Position numbers and translations under genes: made by a program. 64,000 nucleotides of DNA from Cedecea neteri (lineage in GTDB: Bacteria; Pseudomonadota; Gammaproteobacteria; Enterobacterales; Enterobacteriaceae). The notes beneath the pieces were generated by a model. That model ran no database searches, was not told the origin of the DNA, and worked only from the letters and a program-made list of their open reading frames with translations. Positions 9,136 to 18,227 of this stretch are shown here, piece by piece (the first letter of the stretch is position 1; every line of letters starts with the position of its first letter). The stretch lies in the NCBI RefSeq assembly GCF_000758305.1, contig NZ_CP009458.1, forward strand, positions 992,001 to 1,056,000. The letters are read 5' to 3'.

Positions 9136-10223
9136 ACCTGACCCCAGCTCGGGATTAATTCACCCCGAGAATTGAAGCGAAAACGATTTTGATCCCATCC
9201 CTGACCAAAGAGCGTTAAAACATAGCTGTAATAGGCATCAGCCTGAGGGAAATTGTCTTTCACCCGCTGACGCTGCACGTCCCGTGCTTCGCTATCCTGT
9301 AAAAAAGGCAGCATGGCGGCGGAGAATCCCACTGGGCCATTGCCCTGAACGCTGCCGGTTTGCACATCGACTTTTTCCGGCGGCAAACCTTGTTTGATGG
9401 TGATATCCGCCATGGGCTGGAAGGCCTTCAGCAGCGCGGCTTTGTGCGGCGAGTCGTCGGCCATCATGCCAATCCACATGTAGACACGTATCGAGTCATA
9501 GCTGCCGCTGCGGGCAGCGTCAGTCTGGAACTGCCAGCCTTTGCCTTCACGCCAGTCGGCCCAGTTGGGTGAAAACCCTTTGGGCGCGGTTTCAAGCAGT
9601 AATCTTTGGTTTGCCACCTGCATGGCCGACCAGGGGCCGCGGTAACGCACCATACGCTGCAGTACCTGCGGGGGGAGGTAGCTTGGATTCAACCGCCAGT
9701 CAGGGGAATGATTAAAACCGACACGTCCCGGCAACAGTGAAAAACCCAGCCCGGGGATTTTAATCACTTCCTCTTTCGCCACGCGCTTTAACAGCTGCTC
9801 ACCAAGGCGCTTATAGGCAGGCTCATGCCACAGACGCCCCGCTTCGAGCAGGCTCCAGACTATCCACATATCGGCATCGGAAGCGGAGTTGCTGTCTAAA
9901 ACCGTCCACTCATCTTTGTCGTTTTTGCCCCACAGCCAGGCGGGAAGGTGATCTTTCAGCGCCCCCTGAGCGAGGTTGTTTTCCGTCCAGCCCAGCAGCT
10001 TGTCGAACGTCGCCCTATCGTTGTCGACCAGGGCAAAGAAAAGCGCATAGCTCTGCCCTTCCGAGGTGGTGATTTTTCGCTCATCGCTGGGATCGATCAC
10101 CCGGCCCTGGTCGCTGACATAGCTGGCTTTAAACTGCTCCCAGGCAGGCCAGCTACAGGCGGCCTGCCCGGAAACGCTTGTCAGCATCAGCCCGACCATC
10201 AGCAGTGCGGCGCTGATTTTCAT
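9117..10223 (-). CDS. bcsZ: Periplasmic endo-1,4-beta-glucanase BcsZ (GH8)
   Basis: 368 aa, the same length as E. coli BcsZ. A signal peptide precedes AACSWPAW. The GH8 catalytic acid is Glu55 (ITTSEGQSYA) and the base is Asp243 (GSYDSIRVYM); both align exactly. It trims or edits cellulose in the periplasm during secretion. It starts 5 bp after bcsB and overlaps bcsC by 19 bp. Confidence 0.96.
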   Translation of the reverse strand: MKISAALLMVGLMLTSVSGQAACSWPAWEQFKASYVSDQGRVIDPSDERKITTSEGQSYALFFALVDNDRATFDKLLGWTENNLAQGALKDHLPAWLWGKNDKDEWTVLDSNSASDADMWIVWSLLEAGRLWHEPAYKRLGEQLLKRVAKEEVIKIPGLGFSLLPGRVGFNHSPDWRLNPSYLPPQVLQRMVRYRGPWSAMQVANQRLLLETAPKGFSPNWADWREGKGWQFQTDAARSGSYDSIRVYMWIGMMADDSPHKAALLKAFQPMADITIKQGLPPEKVDVQTGSVQGNGPVGFSAAMLPFLQDSEARDVQRQRVKDNFPQADAYYSYVLTLFGQGWDQNRFRFNSRGELIPSWGQVCASSH

Positions 10224-10228
10224 CGTAA

Positions 10229-12622
10229 TTACTCGTCTTCTGGATCGATACGGCGGCGGCTAATAATGCGCAAGATACGCCACAGCACCCAGGCCAGCAG
10301 CACAACGCTTATCGCCGCGAAGATAGCCAACAGAACCGGATGGTTCGATAGCGCGTACCAGATACGCTCGAACCACGGCAGGTGACCAACGTAGTAAATA
10401 TCGCCTACGCGCAGGCTATCGACACCGGATTCACGAATCACCGCGACCGAACCAGAGATCGCCGCCCGTTTGCCGCTATCGTTGAGCGCATTATTCAGCA
10501 GCTCGTAGCCTCGAGGACTGTCGGCCAGTAAAGCAAGGACGCTACGCTGGTCGTTATACGGCGACTGGAAGCCCACAATAGCGGCCATCGCGCCCTGAGA
10601 GGTAATCGCCGTTTGCGTATCCGCTGCACGATCTTTTGGATCTGAAGCACCGTTTAGCAGCGGGGTCTGGCGAACCGGGGTTTTCACCCAGCTTTGGGCC
10701 GCATCAACCAGCAGATCGATACGTTTGTCATCTTTCAGCGCCGGTGGGATGGTGCCGATGATCATGATATCCGCATCTTTGCCCTGAATCGTGCTGCCAT
10801 CATCCGTCAAATTCACGTTGATTGCAGGGAAACCGGTTTGTGAGCCAATGGTGCCCAGCGCGTCCAGCAGCGCAGTCACCTGAGCCGGTTTAGGCTCCTT
10901 GCTGACCACCACGATAGTTTGTGAAAGATCGGCCATGCGGCTGAACGGGAAGCCTGCATTCGCGAAGGTGCGCAAATCCGGCATGGCAATAAAGTGGTGA
11001 TAGTTTGAGAAGTCGATGGTTGACTCGTCTTCCACCACAACGTGGTTTTGAATTGGCTGGTAGGTAATACAGTTCTCAAGCGAACCGCCAGGCATCGGGT
11101 TCATGTACGAGAAGTCAAAACGCAGCTGGTTGGCGGCGCCCAGGCGCAGCGCGGGAATCGACACGTCGGTTTTGCCGTCCAGCAGACCCTGCAGCACCGG
11201 CAGGCGCAGCAGCAGCTTGTTGTTCTCTTCGCTTGGCGTCAGGTTGAACGACTGCAGGAACTGGTTGTTCAGACTGATATCCATGCGCGAACTGTCTTTC
11301 ATCGCTGGCGCGGTGTAGCGATATTTCAGGTTGAGATCGATGCCATTACTGCGCAGCAGATAGAGGTCAGGCGGCAGGTTCATCGTCACGCTAATGGCGC
11401 TCGGCTCCTGGCCGCTGGACTGCAGCTGCTCCTGATAAGTTTTCATCTCACCCAGCGTGACCGGGCGGTCTGTTCTCACCCAGTTTGGCGCATCGTAAGG
11501 TACGCGTGGCAGCAGAGGCTTCACGTCATCCACGGTAACGCTGCTGCCGCGGAACAGGATATTCCCCTGGGCAATGCCTTTTGCAGCCTGCACAAGGTCT
11601 TTATCATCACGTCCCATCACCACCAGCAGTTTGACGTACGGATTATCCGGGTGGCTCATCATCTCAACGGTTGGTGCTTTCACAGCCGGGTGGTCCCGCA
11701 GGAAGTCCGGGCGCTTATCGTTGGTCGCAAATACGATCCCGTTACTGGTCGGCAACTGGTTAAAGAGCACCGGGAAGCTCTGCCCACGCCATGCGGTACG
11801 GGAACCAAACCATGAAGCCACGATCCCTGCGGCACGTTGCTGTTCAATATCCGGGCTGGCTGCAAAAACGATAGGCAACGTCAGCGGGCGATCGTCACGC
11901 GAGTCGAAGAAAGGCACCGGGAAATGCGACAGATCGTTTTGAACCGGCAGACGTTGATAGGTCAGCGCCAGCGAACTGCTCCGCCCAACGTCCATCCACA
12001 GCGTGGTGCTGGCCGGGTTTTCACAGATGTCGCGGTAGTGGCCGACAAACTCCAGGCGCACGCGGTTAAAGTCGGTGATATAGAGCGGATCAACCGGCAC
12101 CTGTGCAAAGGTTTTTTTGCCCAGTTGCTCTTTGGTCACCGGCAGAACGCCCATCAGTTCGTCGTTAAGATAGACTTTGAGCTGCGACTGCACCGGCAGC
12201 AGCGAAGGCGAAGGGGTATATTCAAGGTTCAGCAGCGCTTTCGAGACGATTTCATCCCGGCGCATGCCAAACTCAACCCCGCCATTCGGGTTCACACCGG
12301 TCAGCACCATGCTCCCCGGCGGAGGCGCAATTTGCGCGAAATTTAGCTTCACATCGCGAGAAGGCACATTTTCGGCGACGATGGGTGCATTTGCACCCTT
12401 AACGCCAGGTAAAACTTGCCCAACCGTTGCCGCATTATCCGCAGGCGTGGCAGGCACCAGCGCCTCCGCTGCACCTGGCGCAGGCGTAATCACTGCCTGA
12501 TTTGCCGTAGCCACGGCAGGAACCGTCGGAGCCGGCGTTGTGTCAGCCGAGTTTGCTACCGTAACAGGCAGGGCGCTGATGCCTACCGCCGCTGCATAAA
12601 ACCAGGATATTTTTCTTTTCAT
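10229..12622 (-). CDS. bcsB: Cellulose synthase periplasmic subunit BcsB
   Basis: 797 aa (E. coli 779); the extra residues are in an Ala/Pro/Thr-rich linker after the signal peptide. Blocks shared with E. coli include ASTTLWMDVGRSS, RPDFLRDHPAVKAP and KDADIMIIG. A C-terminal membrane anchor lies at about 755-785 (LAIFAAISVVLLAW...) followed by a basic tail. BcsB docks on BcsA and guides the glucan through the periplasm. The Shine-Dalgarno is weak (TTGATGAAAACGCG before ATG), and a 139-bp gap with a hairpin separates it from bcsA, so the BcsA:BcsB ratio may be set post-transcriptionally (inference). Confidence 0.96.
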   Translation of the reverse strand: MKRKISWFYAAAVGISALPVTVANSADTTPAPTVPAVATANQAVITPAPGAAEALVPATPADNAATVGQVLPGVKGANAPIVAENVPSRDVKLNFAQIAPPPGSMVLTGVNPNGGVEFGMRRDEIVSKALLNLEYTPSPSLLPVQSQLKVYLNDELMGVLPVTKEQLGKKTFAQVPVDPLYITDFNRVRLEFVGHYRDICENPASTTLWMDVGRSSSLALTYQRLPVQNDLSHFPVPFFDSRDDRPLTLPIVFAASPDIEQQRAAGIVASWFGSRTAWRGQSFPVLFNQLPTSNGIVFATNDKRPDFLRDHPAVKAPTVEMMSHPDNPYVKLLVVMGRDDKDLVQAAKGIAQGNILFRGSSVTVDDVKPLLPRVPYDAPNWVRTDRPVTLGEMKTYQEQLQSSGQEPSAISVTMNLPPDLYLLRSNGIDLNLKYRYTAPAMKDSSRMDISLNNQFLQSFNLTPSEENNKLLLRLPVLQGLLDGKTDVSIPALRLGAANQLRFDFSYMNPMPGGSLENCITYQPIQNHVVVEDESTIDFSNYHHFIAMPDLRTFANAGFPFSRMADLSQTIVVVSKEPKPAQVTALLDALGTIGSQTGFPAINVNLTDDGSTIQGKDADIMIIGTIPPALKDDKRIDLLVDAAQSWVKTPVRQTPLLNGASDPKDRAADTQTAITSQGAMAAIVGFQSPYNDQRSVLALLADSPRGYELLNNALNDSGKRAAISGSVAVIRESGVDSLRVGDIYYVGHLPWFERIWYALSNHPVLLAIFAAISVVLLAWVLWRILRIISRRRIDPEDE

Positions 12623-12717
12623 CGCGTTTTCATCAAATTAATCAGGCTGTTGATAAACCTCAGGCGAAAGAAGAGACACCAGAGAACATCAATTCGTGAT
12701 TTCAGTTGCCGGCTACA

Positions 12718-12747
12718 AAAAGGGAAAAACCACGCTTCTTCCCTTTT
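12718..12747 (-). promoter_or_regulatory. Intra-operon hairpin between bcsA and bcsB
   Basis: On the minus strand AAAAGGGAA pairs with TTCCCTTTT, with more T following (CCCTTTTTG), about 15 bp after the bcsA stop. It resembles a weak intrinsic terminator or an mRNA-stabilising hairpin inside the operon. Confidence 0.5.
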
Positions 12748-12761
12748 CATCAGCAATCTCG

Positions 12762-15371
12762 TTAAGCCAATGCAGACAAGGTCCGCCGTTTTGCCGGTTC
12801 GGTCGTCGGGCTGTGCGGAATAAACGACACAATCCAGTCCACCAGCACGGTGATCGCGTGGAAAACAAACTTCAATGACGGTGGAGCGAACTCCGCAAGG
12901 TGCCGGTAGCCCCGGAATCCAAGCTTGAGAATATCCACCAGACTTTCCAGCGGCTTATCCTCAGGGAAACTGTCTTGCCACAGCGCCCAGGTGTCGGCGC
13001 GCGCAAAAGTACATTGAATAAAGTCGATGTGTTGCTTCGTGGTCATCTGCGCCAGCTGCAGGCCAACTTCGTCGCCAAAGACCCTCACGACCTGTGCCGG
13101 GAAGTAAAACTCTTGCGCCCCGCGCTTCAACAGCAGGTTCACTTTTTGCCCTTCCAGCACCTGAGTTGGACCATGAATCTTGATCCCTACCCCGCCATCA
13201 GAGTAGTCATGCACGGTGCATGGAAAGAGGTGACCATCTTCACGCGCCAGCGCTGCCGGCATGGCAATTTCAACGCGGTGCGCTCGCCGGACCTGCTTAC
13301 TCTCAACGGAAACGGCCACCGCGCCGCCCAGTATTATCAAGTTGTAGAATACCCACAGCAGGCTCACCACCACGGTTAGCGCTTCATTTTCCGGGCCGTA
13401 GAAGAAGCGCCATGCCCCAAAGGCAACGCCCAACAGGTTAATCAGCACTAGAATCAGGTACGGACGCGTGATGACCCAATCCACATACTCGTTTTCAACC
13501 AACCCGCCTTTCGCGGTCACGTTGAATTTCCCTTTATGCGGATTAAACAAGGCCACCAACGTCGGCTGGGCGATGTACCAGGCCAGCACCGTTTCGTAAA
13601 TTTCGCTCCAGAACGAATGGCGATACTTGCCCTGAATTTTGGAGTTAGTCAGGCTGGCATGGATCATATGCGGTAAAACAAACAGCGCGATCATGATGGC
13701 CGGGGCGTAAATGATATAGGCGTGGAACAGCAAGAACGCCAGCGGCGCCGTCAGGAAAATAAGCCGCGGTATCCCAGATAAGAAGTGGAACATGGCGTTG
13801 GCATAGCAGAGTCGCTGCGCAAACTTCAGCCCTTTGCCGAAGAACGGGTTGTCGAGACGGAATATCTGCGTCATCCCTCGCGCCCAGCGAATACGCTGCC
13901 CGATGTGCGCCGAGAGGCTTTCCGTTGCCAGCCCTGCCGCCTGTGGAATACGCAGGTAAGCCGAGGTATAACCCCGGCGGTGCAGACGCAGCGAGGTGTG
14001 TGCATCTTCGGTCACGGTTTCAACGGCAATACCGCCAATTTCATCCAGCGGGCCGCGGCGAATCACCGCACAAGAGCCGCAGAAGAATGTGGCATCCCAC
14101 ATATCGTTCCCGTCCTGCACCAGACCGTAGAACAGCGTTCCTTCGTTAGGCGTTTTACGGAAACGCCCCAGGTTGCGCTCGAATGGGTCAGGCGAGAAGA
14201 AATGGTGCGGGGTCTGCATCATCGCCAGCGACTTCTCTTTGAAGAACCAGCCCACGGTCAACTGCAGGAAGGAGCGTGTGGGTACGTGGTCGCAGTCGAA
14301 GATAGCGACTAAATCACCCTTCGCATACTTCAGCGCATTGTTGATGTTCCCCGCCTTGGCGTGTTCATGAGTTGGACGGGCGATATAATTGACCCCGACC
14401 ATATCGGCAAACTGCTTAAATTCGTCGCGCCCGCCGTCATCCAGAATCCAGATATTCAGCTTATCCTTCGGCCAGTCAATGCCCAATGAGGCATAGATGG
14501 TCCCCTTCACGACGTGGAGCTCTTCGTTGTAGGTCGGCACAAAGATATCGACCACCGGCCAGGTGTTCATGTCTTTTGGCATCGGCACCGGCTGGCGGTT
14601 AAGCGGCCACACCACCTGGAAATACCCCATCACCAGCACCAGCCAGGCATACGTCTCAGCAAACAGCAGCCCCAGACCGAAGGCAAGGCTGAGCGGATCG
14701 TTCCAGTTCAGGGTCGAGGTGTAGCGCCACCAGATGTAGCGGCACGACACGGTGAGCGACAGCACAATCAGCATCAGCGCGGCAAAACGCCCAGGTAAGC
14801 GACGAACCAGCAACGCCACGCCCCACAGCAGCATCAGGAAGATGAACTGCGATAACGGGTTAAATGGCTGAGTGATACAAAGCAAAGCCAGAATGGCCGA
14901 AAAGACAACTATCACGCCAAGCAGGATCCGCCGGGCGGTATGGTTGATATGACCCAGTTCTTTCTTCTCGTCGAGATGCTGCGTTCGGTGGCTAAAGTTT
15001 TCAGGCAGCTTCTCCAGCCAGCCATGCCAGCTCTCGCGCCAGGCCCGTATCCGGCCGAAGGAGCTTACGCGCGGCCGCCCGGTTTGCCCACTTGCGCGAA
15101 CCAACAACCACAGGCTTTGGATACCGTAACGAACCACATCCAGCGGGCGAGGCCTGTCGGGATTAATATGCGGATAAAATCGATCGTGCCCGTCGCGTAT
15201 ACGCTGCCAGCGGGGACCTTCAAGCGGCAGAAAAACCCAGGCCAAAATAAAGATGATACAGCCCAGCATCGCACTTAATATTGGCGCGCCGTTGCGGCGG
15301 AAAGTACGATAACGCTCTCCCAGCCGCTGGCTGGCAGCAGGGAGTAACAGCCAGGAGGCGAGATGACTCAT
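12762..15371 (-). CDS. bcsA: Cellulose synthase catalytic subunit BcsA (GT2, UDP-forming)
   Basis: 869 aa (E. coli 872). N-terminal TM helices are followed by the GT2 domain, which carries all processive-synthase signatures: DDG (311-313), DCD (359-361), TED (454-456, catalytic base) and QRIRW (492-496). The FFCGSC finger loop is present. After further TM helices the PilZ domain (about 690-790) has RRAHR and DYSDGG, the c-di-GMP binding elements, so the enzyme should be c-di-GMP activated. It polymerises UDP-glucose and threads the glucan to BcsB/BcsC. Its ATG overlaps the bcsQ stop (ATGA), indicating coupling. Confidence 0.97.
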   Translation of the reverse strand: MSHLASWLLLPAASQRLGERYRTFRRNGAPILSAMLGCIIFILAWVFLPLEGPRWQRIRDGHDRFYPHINPDRPRPLDVVRYGIQSLWLLVRASGQTGRPRVSSFGRIRAWRESWHGWLEKLPENFSHRTQHLDEKKELGHINHTARRILLGVIVVFSAILALLCITQPFNPLSQFIFLMLLWGVALLVRRLPGRFAALMLIVLSLTVSCRYIWWRYTSTLNWNDPLSLAFGLGLLFAETYAWLVLVMGYFQVVWPLNRQPVPMPKDMNTWPVVDIFVPTYNEELHVVKGTIYASLGIDWPKDKLNIWILDDGGRDEFKQFADMVGVNYIARPTHEHAKAGNINNALKYAKGDLVAIFDCDHVPTRSFLQLTVGWFFKEKSLAMMQTPHHFFSPDPFERNLGRFRKTPNEGTLFYGLVQDGNDMWDATFFCGSCAVIRRGPLDEIGGIAVETVTEDAHTSLRLHRRGYTSAYLRIPQAAGLATESLSAHIGQRIRWARGMTQIFRLDNPFFGKGLKFAQRLCYANAMFHFLSGIPRLIFLTAPLAFLLFHAYIIYAPAIMIALFVLPHMIHASLTNSKIQGKYRHSFWSEIYETVLAWYIAQPTLVALFNPHKGKFNVTAKGGLVENEYVDWVITRPYLILVLINLLGVAFGAWRFFYGPENEALTVVVSLLWVFYNLIILGGAVAVSVESKQVRRAHRVEIAMPAALAREDGHLFPCTVHDYSDGGVGIKIHGPTQVLEGQKVNLLLKRGAQEFYFPAQVVRVFGDEVGLQLAQMTTKQHIDFIQCTFARADTWALWQDSFPEDKPLESLVDILKLGFRGYRHLAEFAPPSLKFVFHAITVLVDWIVSFIPHSPTTEPAKRRTLSALA

Positions 15372-16102
15372 GCCTTTTTCCCTGAAAGATTCAACAACAT
15401 CCAGTTGGCGAGCGTCATGATTTCCTCAGCAATCAGCGAATCCGGACGGTACTCGCCAAGCGGCTGTTTAACCGCTGCACTTTCAGCCATTGCCTCATCG
15501 CGGTGGAGAACAATCGGGATCATCGTGCGCTGGCTCTGAAGCCAAATCTGGTAGATATCGTCCTGCAGCTGGCTGGCCACCAGCAGATAGTTCACCAGAA
15601 TATGTGCCCCCTGGGGCAAGGCCTGCTGGTGCAAACGGATATGGCAGTTAGTATCCGGCTTCACCACCGTCACCACGCTGTCGGTTTGCGCCAGAATCTG
15701 ACGGGTCAGGGCGTTAAAGCCGTGCGGGAGATCCAGCAAAATCCATTGATACTGCTGGCTCGCTTTCAAGTCGGCAAGAAAATGACTGAACTGCCCAAGC
15801 GCTTTTTCTACCGTATCGAAGGTTTCACGCTCGGCCGGGCTAAGCTGCCCAAACGGCAATACGTCAAGGTGGCTGGTATAACGCCAGGCGCTTTGATGCC
15901 AGTCTTCGTTATCCAGCATTGCGCGCGCCCAGCCTTTAGGTTCTGCGAAATCAATATTATAAAACAGGCGCAGCAGATTATCTGGCGAGATATCCACCAC
16001 CAGCACCGATTCCCCAAGTTGCTGCAACGACCAACCAAGCGCTGCGGTGATAGATGTCGTCCCTACGCCACCACGCAGCCCTTGCAACCCAATGACAGCC
16101 AT
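15368..16102 (-). CDS. bcsQ: Cellulose biosynthesis protein BcsQ (ParA/MinD-like ATPase)
   Basis: 244 aa with no internal stop; laboratory E. coli K-12 carries a nonsense mutation in this gene. The N-terminal loop RGGVGTT is a deviant P-loop without the usual final lysine, as in the E. coli protein. Switch-like VVDISPDN and LLDLPHG follow. BcsQ forms a cytosolic complex with BcsR and BcsE at the cellulose synthase and is needed for cellulose secretion. The start at 16100-16102 is preceded by GGAG with an 8-nt spacer. It lies 12 bp after bcsR and overlaps bcsA by 4 bp. Confidence 0.95.
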   Translation of the reverse strand: MAVIGLQGLRGGVGTTSITAALGWSLQQLGESVLVVDISPDNLLRLFYNIDFAEPKGWARAMLDNEDWHQSAWRYTSHLDVLPFGQLSPAERETFDTVEKALGQFSHFLADLKASQQYQWILLDLPHGFNALTRQILAQTDSVVTVVKPDTNCHIRLHQQALPQGAHILVNYLLVASQLQDDIYQIWLQSQRTMIPIVLHRDEAMAESAAVKQPLGEYRPDSLIAEEIMTLANWMLLNLSGKKA

Positions 16103-16114
16103 CAGGCCTACTCC

Positions 16115-16312
16115 CTATTGTTGCGTTAATTCAGCCAGCAACGGCCAACGTTTAATTGCCGCCGCCAGTTGTTCTTGCTGCGATATATCGGTGTAATCTA
16201 TTTCCGGCAGAGAAAATGCTTTACTCAGCGCCAGAAAATCATTTTGGAAGGCATAAACAAGCTTGTTTTCCTGAGCATTGCCAGTCTCTTCATCTTGCAT
16301 TTTGGTTGTCAT
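16115..16312 (-). CDS. bcsR: Cellulose biosynthesis protein BcsR
   Basis: 65 aa (E. coli 62). The conserved part is FQNDFLALSKAFSLPEIDY followed by AAIKRWPLLAEL, typical of YhjR/BcsR. BcsR works with BcsQ in assembling the synthase complex. It is the first gene of the minus-strand bcs operon. The start could be the ATG at 16310-16312 or the in-frame one at 16298-16300. The only purine-rich tract (GAGGGA) overlaps the former and fits the latter better, so the first few residues are uncertain. Confidence 0.88.
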   Translation of the reverse strand: MTTKMQDEETGNAQENKLVYAFQNDFLALSKAFSLPEIDYTDISQQEQLAAAIKRWPLLAELTQQ

Positions 16313-16473
16313 CCCTCGGTCAGGTTTCGTCACCAGTGATAACGGCAAATGTCCGGAAAACGAAAAATGTTTTACAATGCTAAAACTGATGCTGTTTATT
16401 TTCAATGGTAGGTTTCTTTCTGAGCTTACGCTAGTAAACTGACATACATACTAATTTATCTCCAGGGGACGCC
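16313..16473. promoter_or_regulatory. Divergent bcsR / bcsE promoter region
   Basis: This 161-bp A/T-rich gap separates the divergent bcsRQABZC and bcsEFG operons and should contain both promoters. No single -10/-35 pair is clear enough to position. Confidence 0.5.
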
Positions 16474-18036
16474 ATGGAACCCATATTTTCGCTTGGCATC
16501 CGTTCGTTGTGGAACGAATTGAACCATATGCCCGCAGGTGGCGTCTGGTGGCTAAACGTAGAAAGTCAGGATGATGCAATAAATCTTGTCAATCAAACAG
16601 TTACCGCCCAACAACCGGAGGCAAAGGTTGCCGTCATTTCAATGTCGGCAAAGCTCAAACAAGCGATAACGCTCGATTCGGCTGAAGGGCCGGAAAAAAT
16701 ACGTCTTTTTACCATGCCTTCGTCCATCAATGGGCTCAATGCGCTACGCCGCGATTTGATGTGCAGCATTAATCCGGAACACTACTTTTTTATACTCTTA
16801 AGCGCAGATAACGTCTGGGAGAATATCCCCCCGGCGGATTTACGTTACTGGCTGGCCGCAATGGGCAAATGGACCGAACGCAATAAGTGCAGCCTGCTTT
16901 TTGTTAACGTCGGAAATAATAATGACAAACAATTCTCATTATTAGTCAGCGAGCATCGCAGCCTGTCCGGGCTTGCCAGTCTGCGGGCGCAAAGCGATAT
17001 TCACCGTTATGACATCGCCTTTTGGTGTAACGAGAAAGGCGTCACGGCCGATCAGCAACTCAATGTTCACTGGCAAAACGGAACATGGCAAATTGTAGAA
17101 AATTCCGAAAGCGCGCCACAGCCGCGCAGCGATGAAAAGCGTGTCCTCAGCCACATAGCCGTTCTGGAAGGTGCCCCAGCCTTGTCGGAAAACTGGCAGC
17201 TCTTCGAAAACAATGAACAACTGTTTGAAGCCGCGCGAACCGCGCAGGCCGCCACGATCATTTTTTCACTAACGCAAAACAGCCAAATCAACAGTATCGC
17301 TCGCCAGATTCATTCGCTTCGCCGCCAGCGCGGCAGCGCACTGAAACTGATCGTACGAGAAAACCAGGCCAGCCTGCGAGCCACCGATGAACGACTTTTG
17401 CTGGGCTGCGGTGCAACGCTCATTATTCCGTGGAATGCCCCGCTCTCGCGCTGCCTGACGATGATAGAAAGCGTGCAGGGCGTGAAGTTTACCCGCCACG
17501 TCCCGGAAGACATTACCGTGCTGATCGACCAGATGCAGCCGCTGAAGCTGCGCGGTTACCAGAAGTGGGAAGTATTCTGCAACGGTATCGGTGCGCTAAT
17601 GAACAACACCCTACTGCCGGAAGACGGTAAAGGCGTGATGGTCGCGCTGCGGCCTGTACCGGGGCTGCGCGTTGAGCAAGCACTTACGCTGTGTCGACCG
17701 AACCGCATGGGTGATATCGTGACTATCGGAGAAAACCGGCTGATGCTATTCCTCTCGTTCTGCCGCATTAACGATCTCGATACCGCCCTGAACCACATTT
17801 TCCCGCTGCCGGTAAACGATATTTTCACCAACCGCATGGTGTGGTTTGAAGATAGCCAAATCGCCGCCGAAATACTTCAAATGCAGGCTATGAGCCCAGA
17901 AAAATGGGTGAAACCGCTGGCCGCCACGCTCGACCTGAACAGCGTTCGCCATGTGAGCCGCGAAGGACATAGCTGGCGCCGACAGCCAACGCCTGTCACG
18001 CTGCTTGATGATACTCCGAGGGAGCAGACACAATGA
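16474..18036 (+). CDS. bcsE: c-di-GMP-binding cellulose biosynthesis regulator BcsE
   Basis: 520 aa (E. coli 523). The C-terminal degenerate GGDEF-like (GIL) domain keeps an RxGD c-di-GMP site, RMGD at 411-414. The N-terminal part is a receiver-/NTPase-like scaffold. BcsE binds BcsRQ and BcsF and boosts cellulose output. Start ATG 16474 follows CAGGGGACGCC. The stop overlaps the bcsF start (ATGA). Confidence 0.95.
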   Translation: MEPIFSLGIRSLWNELNHMPAGGVWWLNVESQDDAINLVNQTVTAQQPEAKVAVISMSAKLKQAITLDSAEGPEKIRLFTMPSSINGLNALRRDLMCSINPEHYFFILLSADNVWENIPPADLRYWLAAMGKWTERNKCSLLFVNVGNNNDKQFSLLVSEHRSLSGLASLRAQSDIHRYDIAFWCNEKGVTADQQLNVHWQNGTWQIVENSESAPQPRSDEKRVLSHIAVLEGAPALSENWQLFENNEQLFEAARTAQAATIIFSLTQNSQINSIARQIHSLRRQRGSALKLIVRENQASLRATDERLLLGCGATLIIPWNAPLSRCLTMIESVQGVKFTRHVPEDITVLIDQMQPLKLRGYQKWEVFCNGIGALMNNTLLPEDGKGVMVALRPVPGLRVEQALTLCRPNRMGDIVTIGENRLMLFLSFCRINDLDTALNHIFPLPVNDIFTNRMVWFEDSQIAAEILQMQAMSPEKWVKPLAATLDLNSVRHVSREGHSWRRQPTPVTLLDDTPREQTQ

Positions 18037-18227
18037 TGAACCTCACCGACATCATTCAGCTCGTCGTGCTTTGCGCAATTGTTTTTATTCCGCTGGGCTA
18101 TACCGCTCATCGCTGGCTTCCCCGCCTTACCGCCTCGGTACGGCTGATGTTTTTAAAACCACGCTATGTGAAATCGGCCGGAACGCTGCGCCGACCTTCC
18201 GCCAGGGCAGACCATCAACATGACTAA
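18033..18227 (+). CDS. bcsF: Small membrane protein BcsF
   Basis: 64 aa (E. coli 63). One N-terminal TM helix (about 5-25, IIQLVVLCAIVFIPLGY) is followed by a basic tail with KPRYVKSAGTLRR, nearly identical to E. coli. BcsF recruits BcsE to the membrane so that it can contact BcsG. It overlaps bcsE by 4 bp and bcsG by 8 bp. Confidence 0.94.
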   Translation: MMNLTDIIQLVVLCAIVFIPLGYTAHRWLPRLTASVRLMFLKPRYVKSAGTLRRPSARADHQHD

